A stretch of 64,000 nucleotides of DNA from Ornithodoros turicata. Taxonomy: Eukaryota > Arthropoda > Arachnida > Ixodida > Argasidae. The notes under the pieces were generated by a model. The model was not told the DNA's origin, ran no database searches, and saw nothing but the letters and a program-made list of their open reading frames with translations. The position numbers were made by a program, and so were the translations under genes. The first letter of the stretch is position 1. Each line of letters opens with the position of its first letter. Below, one piece after another: positions 34,020 through 46,692 of this stretch. The stretch covers positions 116,496,623 to 116,560,622 of the forward strand of contig NC_088202.1 of assembly GCF_037126465.1 (NCBI RefSeq), read 5' to 3'.

Positions 34020-37000
34020 GTTTTCGAGTCATCGGCGGCTCTCGTGCTGACGCTCTTCTCTTTACATTACGTACAGCATTGCCTGACGATACTCGGGTGG
34101 AGCGTATAGCTGCTACACAACGCGTGTGGAGAGGAGTGGCAATGAAGATCATCTACCACGTCCTCGCTCCTTTGCGTTCAGAAAGTAGCTGTTCGGCAGG
34201 GGTACTGCTTTAATATAGCCGCGATAGAATCTTCTCGGTGATCCCTACATTAAAGAGTGCGCTCTAATCAGGACGGCCTAAAGAGACTCCATTATGCAAA
34301 TCCATTGCTGAAATATAAATCGGTACTGCGAGTGAAATTTTGGGAACCAGTATAAAACCGGGTAAAATAAGGGCCAAGCAATCATTCATGGAAACGGCCC
34401 TCGACTGCCCCTGGTTGGAATAAATAAATGCATGATGGCCCACACTTTGCTGAACCCGGTTGTTGGCGGAATCTTCTCCGTGATTACTTTGGCGGTTAAG
34501 CCTACACCTTAGCAGCGAAGGCGACTCAGTGAAACTTACATGAACCACGCGCAGTTGAATTAACGCTGTATCCCTCGTTAACTGTGAAGGAGGGCACGTG
34601 CCCGATGGCGTATGCACTATGCCATCATATATTAATTAAATATTGGGTTTACAACGTGGTGTACCACTTTCCATGTACGTTGAAAGGTCGCAGAGTCTAT
34701 TAGTAATTGCTGTGGAATGCTGCCGCGGCGTATATACTATGAATGTTTATTGCTGCACGTGCGTTGCAGGATGATCTCGTATACGCAGTTAGCGTTATGT
34801 GAACGAACGAAACGAACATTTTACAAAATAGTCTAGCGAGGTTGTACTTCGTACGTATGCTCAATTTTCCAACAGCCAGAAAACAGTCGGAACCATTCCT
34901 GCGATATCTGTTCGTGATGTTCTGGGCAAGCTTTCATTGGTTCGCGGACATCCATATGAAGCTTGTGAATTTATTTTAATCTTCGTAGAATGCCTCCAAC
35001 ATTTACATAACTACTTGACAAAAATGTTCAGGGTCCGTTTGATCAAAGTGATAGGTGTATAGAGCCATCCGCCGTGTTGGTGCGTTCGTAGCTTTATGGG
35101 ACCAATCACCACGTGGCATCCTATGACCTCTCGGCACTGTAGAGCTAACGTATTTGAATGCGTTTGGCACAATGTTCAAAGGTGAGGCAACTTTTTTTAT
35201 AGGACTGTATAAGTGATTCCAACAGTGATTCCCGCTTTTCTTTCTTTTTTTTTCAAAGGTATATGTCTCCAATCCACGCCTGCAGAGAAAAAGAAGCCAC
35301 TCAAACGTTGACCACTTGTGCACTGCTGTTGTCTGCAAACGTTGACCGTTGTGCACTGCCGAAACAGCCGTCTAGTGCTGGTTGAGTTGCAAAAAAATCC
35401 ACATCAGCACTGTTGGCATTCGGGCAGACATGAAACAGCATTTACTAGAGTGAAGACATTTTCTAAGAAATGCGATACTACAGAAGACAATGCAGAAGAC
35501 AATGAAAGAATCTACAAACATCAGAAATATCCAGAGTCTCTTGGTTGATTGGTTGGTTGGTTGGTTGGTTGGTTTAGAAAAGAAAAATATGGAGATAATC
35601 TGTTGATCCGATGGATTTCACATGTGTGAAGACGATGAAATGCAAACCACAAATTCGGATGATGCTATTGCCGCGTCACTGTCAGATATACAATGTACAA
35701 GGAAATTGTACTTAGTTTCAGCAAGTGTCAGCAACTTCCAAGTGTCTTAGTCAGCAAGTTCCAAGAAAATACCGCATCCACGCCTATACCGACTGGGTAA
35801 CAACAACAACAGATACATTCTGACGATAAATTGGGGAGGCGTTCCACTCTAGGAGTGGAACCCCATAGATAAGGGGTCTAGTATGAGTGGTGACAATGAT
35901 GAGTGATGACGATGATGAGCGATGACGATGACGGGGATGATCGGAGCGGCGATGGCGATCCTGATCGTGATCGTGATGGTGGGAATGTCCGAGAGCGCTG
36001 TTGGGGTCACAATGAATCTTTTAGGCCAGTCGCCGGGCAGGGCAGGTCGCCACCTTTACCGGTACTCACCTTTTACCGTGAAAATGTAAATCTTCTGAGG
36101 CCCATCGCATGGGCTCATCACAAAAATTATTTCCCTTCCCGCTAAATTTGAAATCGTTCCTTTACTTCCAGTACATTGTGCGCAAATGCACGTATACAAT
36201 GCCGAAAGCTCCACCATTTCACGCTGCATCCCCGCATCATCGTACAGAACACTATCAGAAGGGAACAAAATCATATTCTTCTTGCACCGCGCAGAAAAGA
36301 AAGGCGGAGCGTAAGCCGAGCTTTATGAAGGATTACAATCACCACAGACTGAATGGGAACGCAAAAGCAAACGCGCTCTTCGAGAAGTCACATACATAGA
36401 ATTGCGCTTGGAACTCTGCATCATATTCAGATGAGATTGGAAGAAGGAAACCTGCTGCGGGATCAGAATCAGAAAAAAGCTAGACTTCATATTTTTCCTT
36501 GCCCGAGCCTCATATAGAGCTTAATTTTATTTTTCTACTTAGTGGAAAAAGGGGGGGGGGGGCATGGCGTCCACGCTTGGTTCGTAAAATCCGCAACGCA
36601 GGAATGGTTTACGAACGATGTACTGGTTGTAAAACGGGCTTTGGAGCTTGAAATTGCACTGAAGGGAAGCGCGCTTGATGTCATGAGAGGAACCGTAATA
36701 TCTCGGGAATGGTGCTCAGCACCCGCCGCGGCAGTTTCGTTAAGGGTTCTGGAGGGGACAGCGCCAGCTTGGGTCGCAAAAATGCTCAGCCCATTTTGGT
36801 ATAAAGGCCCGAATTTCGTACGCTGCAAATGACGGGCGAGTGTACGAATAAGGCCGGGTCATTTGTGTTGCAGTGAATTTATTATACAATAGTGTCGAAA
36901 CTTAGCGTGTGCGCTGGCCCTGATTTGGTCTCTACGAGATTGTTCTCTCCGTTTTTGGGGTTGTTATTCGTCGCGAGTGAATGAGCGCTGAATAATGCCG

Positions 37001-37962
37001 TAGCGCTATCGAAAGCTGGTACGGACCGTTCGCTTGGAGGATAATCGGCGGAAGGAATAATGGTGCGATTATGATAACTGAGTAAGAGTATCGTTTGTGC
37101 GTGGCGAAATACTCGTACGAGTTCCGAGTAACACCAGCGGTTTTTAATGTGTCGAAGTGGTTTGCTTGTAGTATGCAAAGAGCGGACGTGGAACGGTTAG
37201 ATTATTAGTTAGGTTAGACGACACAGGGTTGTGCGCACATTTCACTGTTGCCATGCCACTACTGCGGTGTTACTGCTACAGTGTGTATATGTTGTAACAT
37301 TTTAATCAGTTGGTTACGCCTTTGTCACTGCTAAATAGTACATATGCGTATGGTTTATCCAGCATTATTGCTCACTTACATTTTGGCTATATTTATGTGG
37401 CACCGCTTTTTCAACACAGCTATACAATTTTATTGGAGCGGCGACAGAGATACAAGATTTGCCTACGCAGAGCAGTCGTGACACATGACCAGAGAGCGGA
37501 TTTTTAGGCCTTAAAAACTGTGTCTTAAGCGCTTAAAAAGGCAATAAGGAACGCTAATAAACACACATATTTTTTACAAAAAGGCACTGGCGATATTGCG
37601 GTACAACGGCCTTAAAGGAGTAATTGAGGGTGTCGTTCTAGCAATAGGATGCTCCTTTCTCTATGCATTTTTTCTGTGAGCTGACGGATTGTCATCATAA
37701 GGTTGTCAACCTTAGTTTGTAAAATATAGTCTTTAACCTTTGTTCGTATACTACTGAAATTTTAACAAACATCGTATCCGAAAGTAGCGAATAGAAGTAA
37801 CCACAGGCATTATGATAATTCATCCGCAAACTTCAATTACAACAGTAAACACAAAAGAGGTCAAGAGCCACAGCATCACATAGGTAGCTTAAGATCTTAG
37901 AAGCTGTCAGAATGATGGTGATGATGATGCGATAAAGAAAAAAATTGAGATGTGAGTCGCTG
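34020..37962. other. Unassigned DNA with simple repeats
   Basis: Contains (TTGG)n at about 35,544-35,573 and a GATGA/CGATGA-rich tract at 35,895-35,975. A direct duplication of CAAACGTTGACC lies at 35,302 and 35,336. No gene family is recognised among the short frames. Confidence 0.4.
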
Positions 37963-38274
37963 TCAGATTCCTCCTTGTTGAAGCAGTATGTAACCAGCGT
38001 CATTTTCTAAGTGTTTCGATGTAAAGTTCTGCCTCCTGTCACGCAGAATCGTTTCGTACACAGAGAATAATCTCGCTACGTCGATCAAAGCGACCTGTGC
38101 GTGCTTATACGAACACGAGTACTCGCCAGGCATATCGTCGGAAACCGTCAAAGTGTCACAGGTAAGAACAGCTGCGAGGGTGGCCACGATCTTGAAATCG
38201 GAATTTCTTTCCAGTACGTTCTTGTACTTGTTGCGCACTTTCTGCACCACTGTAGTTTGTGGAAGGGCCCTCAA
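37963..38274 (-). pseudogene. hAT transposase C-terminal dimerisation region, decayed
   Basis: Minus-strand frame with VRNKYKNVLERNSDFK near its start, then YKHAQVALIDVARLFSVYET and ILRDRRQNFTSKHLEND. This matches the order of the hAT C-terminal dimerisation region (a YKYAP-x-S-x-DVERSFS-like motif followed by a DRR-x-(R/N)-FT motif), which holds the last catalytic acidic residue region and the multimer interface. The central ERS is changed to ARL, and the frame ends soon after. The N-terminal BED finger and RNase H-like core are not seen nearby. Confidence 0.7.
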
Positions 38275-38635
38275 TCCTCAACGTATACGATTTCCATCAC
38301 TTAAAAAGCGCCGTAGATATTGTATACGTCGCATTGTACAGTCGCTCCAGCTGTTTTATGCTATTTACGCCCATACTCATTGAAGTATGCAGTGAAAAAG
38401 CGGACATCACCTTCAACTATCTTTCTTGAGAAAGCCTCTTGGGTAGACCTAACGAAGGTAGCTTCATTGTGCGAGAAACAACAGGCAACACTTTGGACAT
38501 ATTTAAAGTGGGAAGCAAAGTACCGTATTGCTTTTAGGCATGGACCCTATCGGGTAATATTGGGCTGGGCTGGGGTGGTAGCGCGACGTCTGGCATCTGG
38601 TCTTTAACCGCTTTAATTCGTGAGGACCCCTTGTG

Positions 38636-38720
38636 GCTTGGTTTGGTTTGGTGTGAGGAAATTTAAAATGGAGAATGTGTCACTCATGAAGAGAGACGGC
38701 TACTCCAGTTCAGTTAAATA
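38636..38720. repeat. Dispersed repeat (TTTGGTTTGGTT family), copy 2
   Basis: Shares ordered blocks with 6,546-6,660, including TTTGGTTTGGT, GTGAGGAAA and CGGCTACTCCAG. Confidence 0.65.
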
Positions 38721-39257
38721 TAGTAAATTGAAGAGAAAATAGCTGTCACGTGTGAAAAATACGCGGCTTCACTCTCGGTGAAACCGTACACAAAACATCG
38801 GATGTAAGTCACGTTTAGATAGAACACCTTAAAGTGTGACCAAGCAGGCCAACATGTAAAGAGCTGTCGTGAAGATCAGAACCAGTTCGTTCTCTTTTGT
38901 TGGCTTCATGGGCGCGTTGGCAATCAGATTCTTCAGCGGGCGGGCGGGTGAGCGGCCTTATCAATGGACATCGAACAAAGAAGGTACTGCTCGCGACACG
39001 GTTGTCTGAAATCGCCTGTCAGTAGTTCTGCAGCCCATATTACCTCGATTGCCATCGGAAATGTTGTTTCAAAATTGTATTTAAAGGTGGGCCACACGCT
39101 GCTCGTGTTTCTTACTCGAAATTAATGGTCTTGAAAAACCTCGAGATTTGAGATGGAATAAACCACGGGATGCTGATTCCAGACAACCGTGTCGCAAGCT
39201 GTACATAGTGCGTCGTCGGTTATTTTTTTTTAAAGAATCATTAAAAAAGGAAAATGC

Positions 39258-39288
<31 letters not shown>

Positions 39289-40503
39289 CATACATGTATA
39301 CATGCGTAACAACGACAACATGCGTTGTTGTTGCATGTTTGTACATGCGTACAAACCATGCATGTAGCAACAACAACAACTTTCTTGTGAGATGATGAAT
39401 GGGGAGTTCTCTACCCCATTGCTGGTGGTGATGCGGGGAATGAAATAATGAGCCCAACAATAATGACCACACAACAGACGAAAACAACACAAGCCTTAAG
39501 TACGGTTCACCCTACCTCAAGGTGCCGATAAGAACATGAGCAACTGAAATGTAGTCTGGACGCTGCCTTGCTTTTTCGACGACTGCTACATTTGAGTTCA
39601 TCAAAATGAAGTTGTTGTAGCTATCTTGAGAACAAGCGGCCCAATTTTGGCGTTTACGCCTTCAAATACAAGAAAGCATTCTTCCTAGCATGGCACTTCG
39701 TGACTAAGCAATTTAAGTGTTCGCAACAGATTCCCTTTTAAGAGTTTGATGTTCCGGATGGCATTATTGTCCCGATTCGCATATCCATATTTTTTTCTTT
39801 TTCAATCAATCAATCGATTCATCCATCAATCAATTGTTTCCGTGTTTGAAAATCACTGAATCGCACTACATGAAAGCACGTTGCCGTCGTCTTCAGCAAT
39901 ATCTGGGAGGAGATCTCATGTCTGAGAAGAGAACTTACTCATACTCGCTTTCTGTTTTGTTTTTTTTCCGCTCCAACACGCGCAACTTCTCCTTCTCCAT
40001 TAGCAGTGCGACACACGGGCATGTTGAGCATCGTTTCCACTTAACGCAGTGCTTTCGGAACTTCCCCAACAAGCTCTGTTAGAGCAACCATCGGAGTTCA
40101 TTCCCATATGGCCAACTGCGCTGGGCGTGTCGATAAAGCTGTCCATTTCAGCTCTCAACATCCGGCGCACCATTTAACTGGTCATTTCATTTCTCGAATC
40201 GTGCCGTTGACACCGTCCTTTTCTCCCCTCGGTGCGAGAGCGCCGTGTTCGATCTTCCGTGCCGTGCTTTGTTCCGCGGAAAATTCCTAAAGCTTCTTCA
40301 GTGAAGTTTTCTGCCTGATCCCATTGGCCCATTCCTGATTAGAGAATTTCCGTGCAGGTAGTGAGGCCTTTTGTATCGCGTCTTATATTCCGGACGTTGT
40401 TGACGCGCAGCTTGTCTCTTTATTTATTATAACCTTTTCCGGGTGTTCGTGTTGAACATGAATCTCTTTCTCAGTCAACAGCGCGTCAAGATATGCTAGG
40501 TAG
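38721..40503. other. Unassigned DNA with (ATAC)n and a dispersed repeat
   Basis: A perfect CATA tetranucleotide run lies at about 39,262-39,296, and a dispersed repeat copy at 39,367-39,480. No gene is recognised. Confidence 0.45.
39367..39480. repeat. Dispersed repeat (AACAACAACTTT family), copy 1
   Basis: Shares AACAACAACTTT, CTACCCCATTGCTG and GGGAATGAAATAATGA with 46,565-46,692 and, more weakly, 53,338-53,430. It may be the 3' end of an unidentified retroelement. Confidence 0.7.
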
Positions 40504-40640
40504 CAGAGGTGGGGTGTAACGCACTACAAAGTTGTGCGGTACTGGTAAGGCGTTACGGTAACGCATTGCATTTTGGAGAGAAGTAATGAGTAACGTAATG
40601 TCATTACATTTTTACCAAGTAACATGTACAGCGGCGGTAC
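40504..40640. repeat. hAT-type left end, second end not found
   Basis: Starts CAGAGGTGGGGTGTAACG and continues with GTAACG and CATTAC motifs as in the hAT element at 10,663. No right end or duplication could be located within 2 kb. Confidence 0.5.
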
Positions 40641-41002
40641 GCATTACTCAGGTTTCGAGAACGACGCTCATTCACTGTATAAGCTCCAAAGAATTGTGAC
40701 AGTTCTGCCGTGTAGAGCCCCTGGATTCTTCTATTCGTCTTTAACCAGGACAAGAAAGTCACAGTCGCACCCACGGAGAACACCAAGGAAGGATTATTGA
40801 CCCGTAGGTTAACACCTGTTCAGGTGTCCCATATAGTTTTCCCACCACCTTTATTTTTCTCTCCCTCTGGCACATTTGAGGAGAGGGAGGAGGAATGTTT
40901 CTTCCAAGCAGGTTGCCGCCATGCTGGAGGAAAATGTTTCTAGTTTCAGTCATTGTCTTGGTGAGCCTGAATATATCCCTGCAAGTTAATGTTCGTGTTG
41001 CA

Positions 41003-41600
41003 CACTAAAAAACAAAAAGAGAAAAGAGAATAAGTGAGAGATTAATTTAGTCAAGCATTGCCAGAACCATTAGTTCCTTTCGGGTCTAGACGCATGGGGA
41101 CTAAACGAATGCCACACACTGTGGACTGTATTTAACGCTTTGTCCTCACAGTCCTATCTACATAAGCCATGTGCATGAATGAATGGAATACACGAATACA
41201 TGATAAGGGAAGGATCTCCGTATTATTTTTAGTCCGTCCAACTCCATGATAAGGGAAGGAATGGAAATACTTCGAATACTTCGAAGCGTGATATGTCAAG
41301 TAATATAAAACCTTGTGACAGGTATAGGGCATATTTTGCCAAGAAAGAACAGATAGCTATTTCTTACGCCGCGGGCAGCAATTACGCAATTATATAGCCA
41401 TGTTCCAGCAAATTCACGAAGAGAGCATATTTACGTTGCACTCAGGGGACCATTTGCGAAGTTTAGTGACTATTTAAGCCCTGGGGAGCAAATTTCAAGG
41501 TCGAAGAACTAAAGTGAAAATAATTTCACCCTGGGGGAGGGGGGATATGTTTAATAGAAAGAAAAGAAAACAGGAACCTGGGGACTGGAAGTTTTCGAAA
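41003..41600. repeat. Short DNA transposon, copy 2 (decayed)
   Basis: Shares long similarity with 33,491-34,009, for example TTTAACGCTYTG, the GTGCATG block, ATATCGAG/ATGTCAAG and GGCA(C/T)A followed by AAGAAAGAA. Only the left end (CACACTAAAAAACAAAAAGA) resembles the terminal repeat. Confidence 0.6.
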
Positions 41601-42628
41601 GAAGTAAAACGTACGTGAATTCTTTTCCAAAAGTACAACGAAGCAAAATTCAAAAACCTTCCTGACTTTCTTGAACACACACATTTTCATACAGTGTCTA
41701 CATTTTAAACTTAAATAGTCTAAACGTTGCAAGAGAAGTTGACGGTCGCGCCATTTCATGGCACATCTTCATTCATATTTTCGTCCCTGCCGTCGACCAA
41801 CTGTCGAGCCGCAGAAAGCGAACGGATGCCCGCGGGGGCAAACGGGCTCGCCTAACAATTATTCCTTTGCGCGTGGCCGCGTCAGCAACTTTAGAGAATG
41901 AATGGCTTATTCCTTCGGTGTGCAATGTGATGCTGCTTTGCACTTGGCACTGAATCAAGAAGTCTTCTCAATTAATGGAGAGCCTGCGTGGTTATAGCAG
42001 ATCTTATTTATTGTGCCCTATATTTTGCACAGAGCGGAGAAAAAGGAAGTTGTAAAAAAATAAGGGGAACTTTCTCCGTTCGAGAGGTCCTCGTGGTTTT
42101 GGGCTAAGAATTTACTTTGGAGACTTTCGTGATATTAATTCTGTTAATGAGTAGATGACCTTGACTGATAAGTTGCAGCCCTTGTTGACAGTCCTGAAAC
42201 TGCTGAAGAACCTCTCGCAGACGAAGTTGACGGCCGTTGATTGGTGATCGAGCGTGTTTGAGAGCACTTGGATGAAACTGGTAGAGGAGCCGCGGCCATC
42301 GAAGGTTTCTCGATCTGCAGACTTTCTAGCTCTACGCCCTCGGAGACAGATGCTCCGTAACACCACAGTATTTACATGAAATTTCTTGAGTTTCAGCCAC
42401 GTAAACGATCGGAGAGACGTAATTCTCGTACAAAATATCACGCACAATCAGTGGACAATACAATTGAAATCTTTGTTTTGAGCCGACCAGAATCATGATG
42501 ACAAAAGAAATGAACACACAACCTGGCCCTGTGGTAATTATACCAGACCCAAAAGCCGCCCTCCATATAATATCCCACAACTACGAAAACCGCCCTACTG
42601 CATTGCAAATTCTTAATCGTTAAAGGTC
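41601..42628. other. Unassigned DNA
   Basis: Short minus-strand frames (42,112-42,447 and 42,332-42,580) show no recognisable domain. No repeat boundaries are seen. Confidence 0.4.
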
Positions 42629-42761
42629 AATGACAGTACAATAGCCTTGCAGTGGGTACCATCACACAAGGACCTACCTGAAAATGAGACAACCAACACA
42701 TCGGCCAAGGCAAACTTCGACCTACATTGCCTGTCATTCCAAGTAGCGCTCAAGGGCAAAC
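42629..42761 (+). pseudogene. LINE RNase H end, left of the mariner
   Basis: Encodes IALQWVPSHKDLPENETTN, the last helix and loop of a LINE RNase H (usual pattern WxPSHxGxxGNExAD, here with changes). The reading frame is interrupted by the mariner insertion at 42,764 and the LINE resumes at 44,095. Confidence 0.7.
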
Positions 42762-42763
42762 TA

Positions 42764-44092
42764 CGAGGGGTGTTCAAGTCAAACCGGGACTTTTCATTTT
42801 TCGCAAAAGTAAAATGAACTTTCAGGCGAGAAATTAGTTTTATTTTTCAAGGTAATATCCAGCTGCACTAATGCACTTGTCTCAGCGTTTCACGAGGGCT
42901 TGGATACCAGCAGCGAAGAAATATTTACCGGTGCGTAGCAGCCATGATCGGACCGCATTCTTGACCTCGTCGTCGTAGCAGAAGTGGCGGCCCCCAAGGA
43001 ACGCCTTCAGTGGCCCGAATTGATGCAAATCGCTGGGGGCGAGGTCTGGACTGTAAGGGGGATATGGCAGCAACTCCCAGCCAAGTTAATGTAAGGTGCG
43101 TGTCGAGAGATGCGTGGTATGCGGGCGTGCATTGTGCTGTAGGAGTAGGACTCCTAGGACGAGGCCCGGACGAGTAGGACGAGGCCCGGCCGCTTTTGCT
43201 TCAGCGCCTTATGCACATCACTGAGAACCCGGCACTAATATGCACTATTGATTGTGGTACCTGTTCTATATCCGGCAGAAAATCAACATGAACAACGCCA
43301 GCCTTGTCCCAGAAAACCGTGGCCATGACCTTACCCGCAGACGGGGTACTTCGGAACTTCTTGGGAGCTGGCGAGCCCCCTATGCTTCCACTGTTTTGAT
43401 GCCCGTCTAGACTCAGGAATGAAGTGGTGCACTCACGTTTCATCGCACGTGATGATCCGATCAAGGAACAACTGTCCTTCAGTGTCGAAGCGGTACCTTA
43501 GCTCTTGGGAGGTTTCCAGCCTCCTCTGCCGGTCAAACACGGAGAGCTGCCTCGGGACCCAACGGGCACTAACTTTCCGAAGCTGGAGGTGTTCATGAAT
43601 GATAGTGTTCAACGTTCCCACAGAAAGGTCCGTCTTTCGAGACAGTTCTAGACATGTTATCCGTCGGTCCTTGAGGATCAGGCGCTCCGCAAGTTGGATG
43701 TTCTCAGGAACTCTTGCACTGGGCTCTGAGCCGCCCCGGGCGGAATCGTCCTGCACTGATGTACGGCCGTCTCGGAACCGTTTGCACCACTCAAACGCTT
43801 TGCTGCGGCTACATGTATCGTGGCCATACTGAGCCTGAAGTGTTCTGTGAATTTCAGATGACTTTACGCCTTCATTCACGAGAAACTTCACGACAATTCC
43901 CTGGTCGATGTGCGCGCTCACCTCGTTGTCGGCCATCTTGTCCAGCACGTGTCTTCTGTTTTGCACAAACTTTGGACCATTACGTGGTGAACGCGGAGGC
44001 CTGTCGCGTGTGAAAATGACGAAAAAGAAGTAGTGAGAGCCATTTGTACACTCAGGAGACAGAAAGTCCCGGTTTGAATTGAACACCCCTCG
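42764..44092 (-). mobile_element. mariner transposon with intact terminal repeats
   Basis: 1,329-bp element flanked by the TA duplication (42,762-42,763 and 44,093-44,094). The terminal inverted repeats are about 29 bp with one mismatch: CGAGGGGTGTTCAAGTCAAA and CGAGGGGTGTTCAATTCAAA, both continuing CCGGGACTTT. The transposase pseudogene fills the interior on the minus strand. Ends look mobilisable by a working transposase from elsewhere. Confidence 0.95.
42840..43936 (-). pseudogene. mariner (DD34D-type) transposase, broken
   Basis: Starts MADNEVSAHIDQGIVVKFLV. The paired helix-turn-helix DNA-binding region is intact (EIHRTLQAQYGHDTCS; WCKRFRDGRTSVQDD; LSRKTDLSVGTLNTIIHEHL). The first catalytic aspartate is in IITCDET. 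The next tryptophan codon is a TGA stop, followed by a frameshift. GKVMATVFWDKAGVVHVDFL is readable in another frame. The second catalytic position reads QHNARPH instead of the usual DNARPH, so that aspartate is lost. The third aspartate is in YSPDLAPSD. A second TGG-to-TGA change lies near the end (LVKR*DKCIS), and the natural stop is TAA at 42,840-42,842. The total of about 365 codons fits the family's 340-350 plus small insertions. Confidence 0.9.
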
Positions 44093-44094
44093 TA

Positions 44095-44756
44095 CTATCA
44101 ACCAACATGTGTGGGCGCTCTCACCCCGATGAAAGTACATCGATGAAAACAGATCCCCCCCCCCCCCTCTGCATCACGAGGGGCTTCACCACGGAAGAAA
44201 CTTCGCTTCCAATGAAACTAAGAACTAAAAAGCGCCAAGAAATAAGGATGTCCTCTACACTACAGGACGAAGTAAAGAATGCGTCGTGCAGCACCTGTGA
44301 TGCCGAAGAAGATATCGAACACATCCTGCTTCACTGCAAAAAAAAGACAAACACCAGAAAAGACGCCTCATGAGAAGAATGGAAAACTTTGGTCGCCTGG
44401 CTCCTTTACTGGAATCACTCATTTACCTCCACTGGACCAGTGTCAACACCACGGACGGCGTAAAGAATAGTACTAGACTCCATGAGAGTGAGCGCCATCC
44501 TAGGGGTCTTCTGACAGCGAGGGTAGACACCCGCACAACGAGGCAAAGCTGTGACCAGCTGAAAGGTGACCAATGGCCCTCTCAACGGACCACCGACGGT
44601 GACCAACGGACACCATAGCCACGGCCAGCACCACTTATGAACATTACACCGTGCGGGACATTTCTGTGTGTTGTGTGCGTTTAGTTCAGTTTTCTTTGGT
44701 TTTGGGGGCAACCTGCCGCCCTTCCCGGCAGGCAGATCGCCTTTTTCCTTTTCCTT
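44095..44756 (+). pseudogene. LINE C-terminus and 3' UTR, right of the mariner
   Basis: Encodes the zinc knuckle CSTCDAEEDIEHILLHCKK (about 44,288-44,344), followed by broken frames and a T/C-rich 3' region. With 42,629-42,761 it forms one LINE copy split by the mariner. Confidence 0.7.
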
Positions 44757-45006
44757 TTTTTATTCCTTGTTAGCGCCGCGAGGCAACTGTGGCTATGAGC
44801 GGCGTACAGATGTGCACACATGGAGAGGGGACAGCAGGAAAGAGTGGGGGACAGGAGGGTTAGTATGCGTCCTTTGCCGACTTCAGGGGGAACTGTGCCG
44901 GCATTCGTCTGGAAAGTCTTCGGAAAACCCAGGGAAAACCTCAGACAGCACAGCCAGTGGTAGGATTCGAACCCACTACCTCCCAGTCTTCAGCACGACC
45001 TTTGCT
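44757..45006 (-). mobile_element. SINE-B, minus strand
   Basis: Second SINE family. On the minus strand it holds a B box (GTGGGTTCGAATCCTACCAC), then GGTTTTCCCTGGGTTTTCCG, ATGCCGGCACAGTTCCCCCT and the 3' end AGTTGCCTCGCGGCGCTAAC followed by an A-rich tail. The CGGCACAGTTCCC block is shared with SINE-A, so the two families have a common middle or a common origin. Confidence 0.85.
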
Positions 45007-46049
45007 AGCCTTTTTTCTTTCCGTAAGCAACTTGGAGTCTACACCTCCATGTGCTTCTGCTTCGTTTATTTTTTTCATTTTCAATACAATGCAGTACAAT
45101 TCTTTGACTTTTAATGAAGCTGATACATGAAGTTATAAAATGTTGTGAGTGCACTGGACGCACTTTATGGGAAGAGAGAGCCACTAACGTTTTCTTATTC
45201 TGGTAGAGAGAAAGTTGCTTAATTATATTACGTTCTTCTATGAAACCCTCGCAGAACACATGCAGGGTGTCCGCGCTGATTGTGTCCACTTTTCTTTCTC
45301 TCTCTCTCTTCTTCTTTTTTTTTTTTTGTTAATGTGGGGATGTCTTCCTTCAATTACAATATATTCTTGGTTAAGTGGGCCACCTTATGTCCGCACTAGC
45401 CACCTCCTGGAGCGTTGCCCTCATTAATTTTCACTAATGAACTTTTTAATTATGAAACATAAAAGTTCGGCCCACATGGCAATATATGTTTCCTTTGGCA
45501 GGCTGAATGCCGTTTTCAGAATGGCCCCTGAAAGACGGCAGATTCTGAGGTTGCCTGTGTCGCTGCCCCAGAAATGCGCTCTTCTCTTGCCCTTAAGTGG
45601 GAGGGAGAACAAGCAGTAACTGTTTATCTCCCTCCCGTTCATGGGGAAGGAAAAGCATGTTTCTAGGGGAGCTACAAGAATGGCCTCCAAATTTGCCGTT
45701 TTTCCGGGGCGATTTCCTCGGGCTCGATAGATTGATAAGATAAGTTTAACTGGGTTATGGTGTATTGGAGCTAGGTGGTTGCCCTGAGGGCGCCTGCAGC
45801 TCCAGTCTTGCGTGTTAAAATATGACAGTTGGCTCGATCCTTTCTCTGAAAACGGCAACGGCGTCGGCGCGCCAAAGGTAATATAATACGCTGTTATTGG
45901 GCCGAACTTATATCTTTCGTGATTAATAAGCTCATTGGTGAGCTCAGGAGGCCATCACGTGGCCTACTTAACTAATAATATATAGCCAATTATTGTAATT
46001 GAAAGAAAGGCATTTCCCTATTGTTACGAAGTGGGAGACGACGAAGAAA

Positions 46050-46240
46050 CACACGCTCATTCTGTTATTAAACTCATGCGTACCGCTTTGCAAGGATGTA
46101 CATTTCCTCTTCACAAACTGGTGGAGGTTCTCTATCCCCACCAACCAACAGTTGAACCGCACGCAGTTGAACAGAGACGCACGCTCATTCTGTCATTGAA
46201 CTCCTGCATACTGCTTTGCACGGTTGTACATTTCCTCTCC
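46050..46240. repeat. Tandem duplication, unit about 126 bp
   Basis: CACGCTCATTCTGT, followed by ATTRAACTC and TACCGCTTTGCA-like sequence, occurs near 46,050 and again near 46,177, both ending GTACATTTCCTCT. Confidence 0.8.
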
Positions 46241-46564
46241 GGAAGAGGGGATTGAGGCTTGTGCAGTGACGTCATGTTTGGTCACGTGACATTGGAAAAC
46301 ATATTGCAGACTGAAGTCACAGTAGGACGGCATCCCGTGAGTTGTTGCGGTATGCGTGCAATTACGAGAGAAAATTGTAAAAACATACGCTGCTGCCTCA
46401 TTCGGCCCGAAGAAAGACGCCTCTGAAGCATCCCCATGTTTTCCCATGTCACGTGGCTCCAAGGCTGCGCCTGCGCGGCTCCGTAGGTGCACGACAATCT
46501 GTTGTGCAACGCCTCTACCTTCTAATTCATACAAAAAGAAGAAAGAAGAAAAATACCTTGCACT

Positions 46565-46692
46565 ACAACAACAACTTTATTTTGTGATCATGATTATGGA
46601 GTTTCATCGCCAGGGGAGATACTCTACCCATTGCTGATGGTAATTTGGGAAATGAAATAATGAGTCGCCTCATTACCCAATGAGACCACATG
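46565..46692. repeat. Dispersed repeat (AACAACAACTTT family), copy 2
   Basis: Shares ACAACAACAACTTT, CTACCCATTGCTG and GGAAATGAAATAATGA with 39,367-39,480. Confidence 0.7.
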
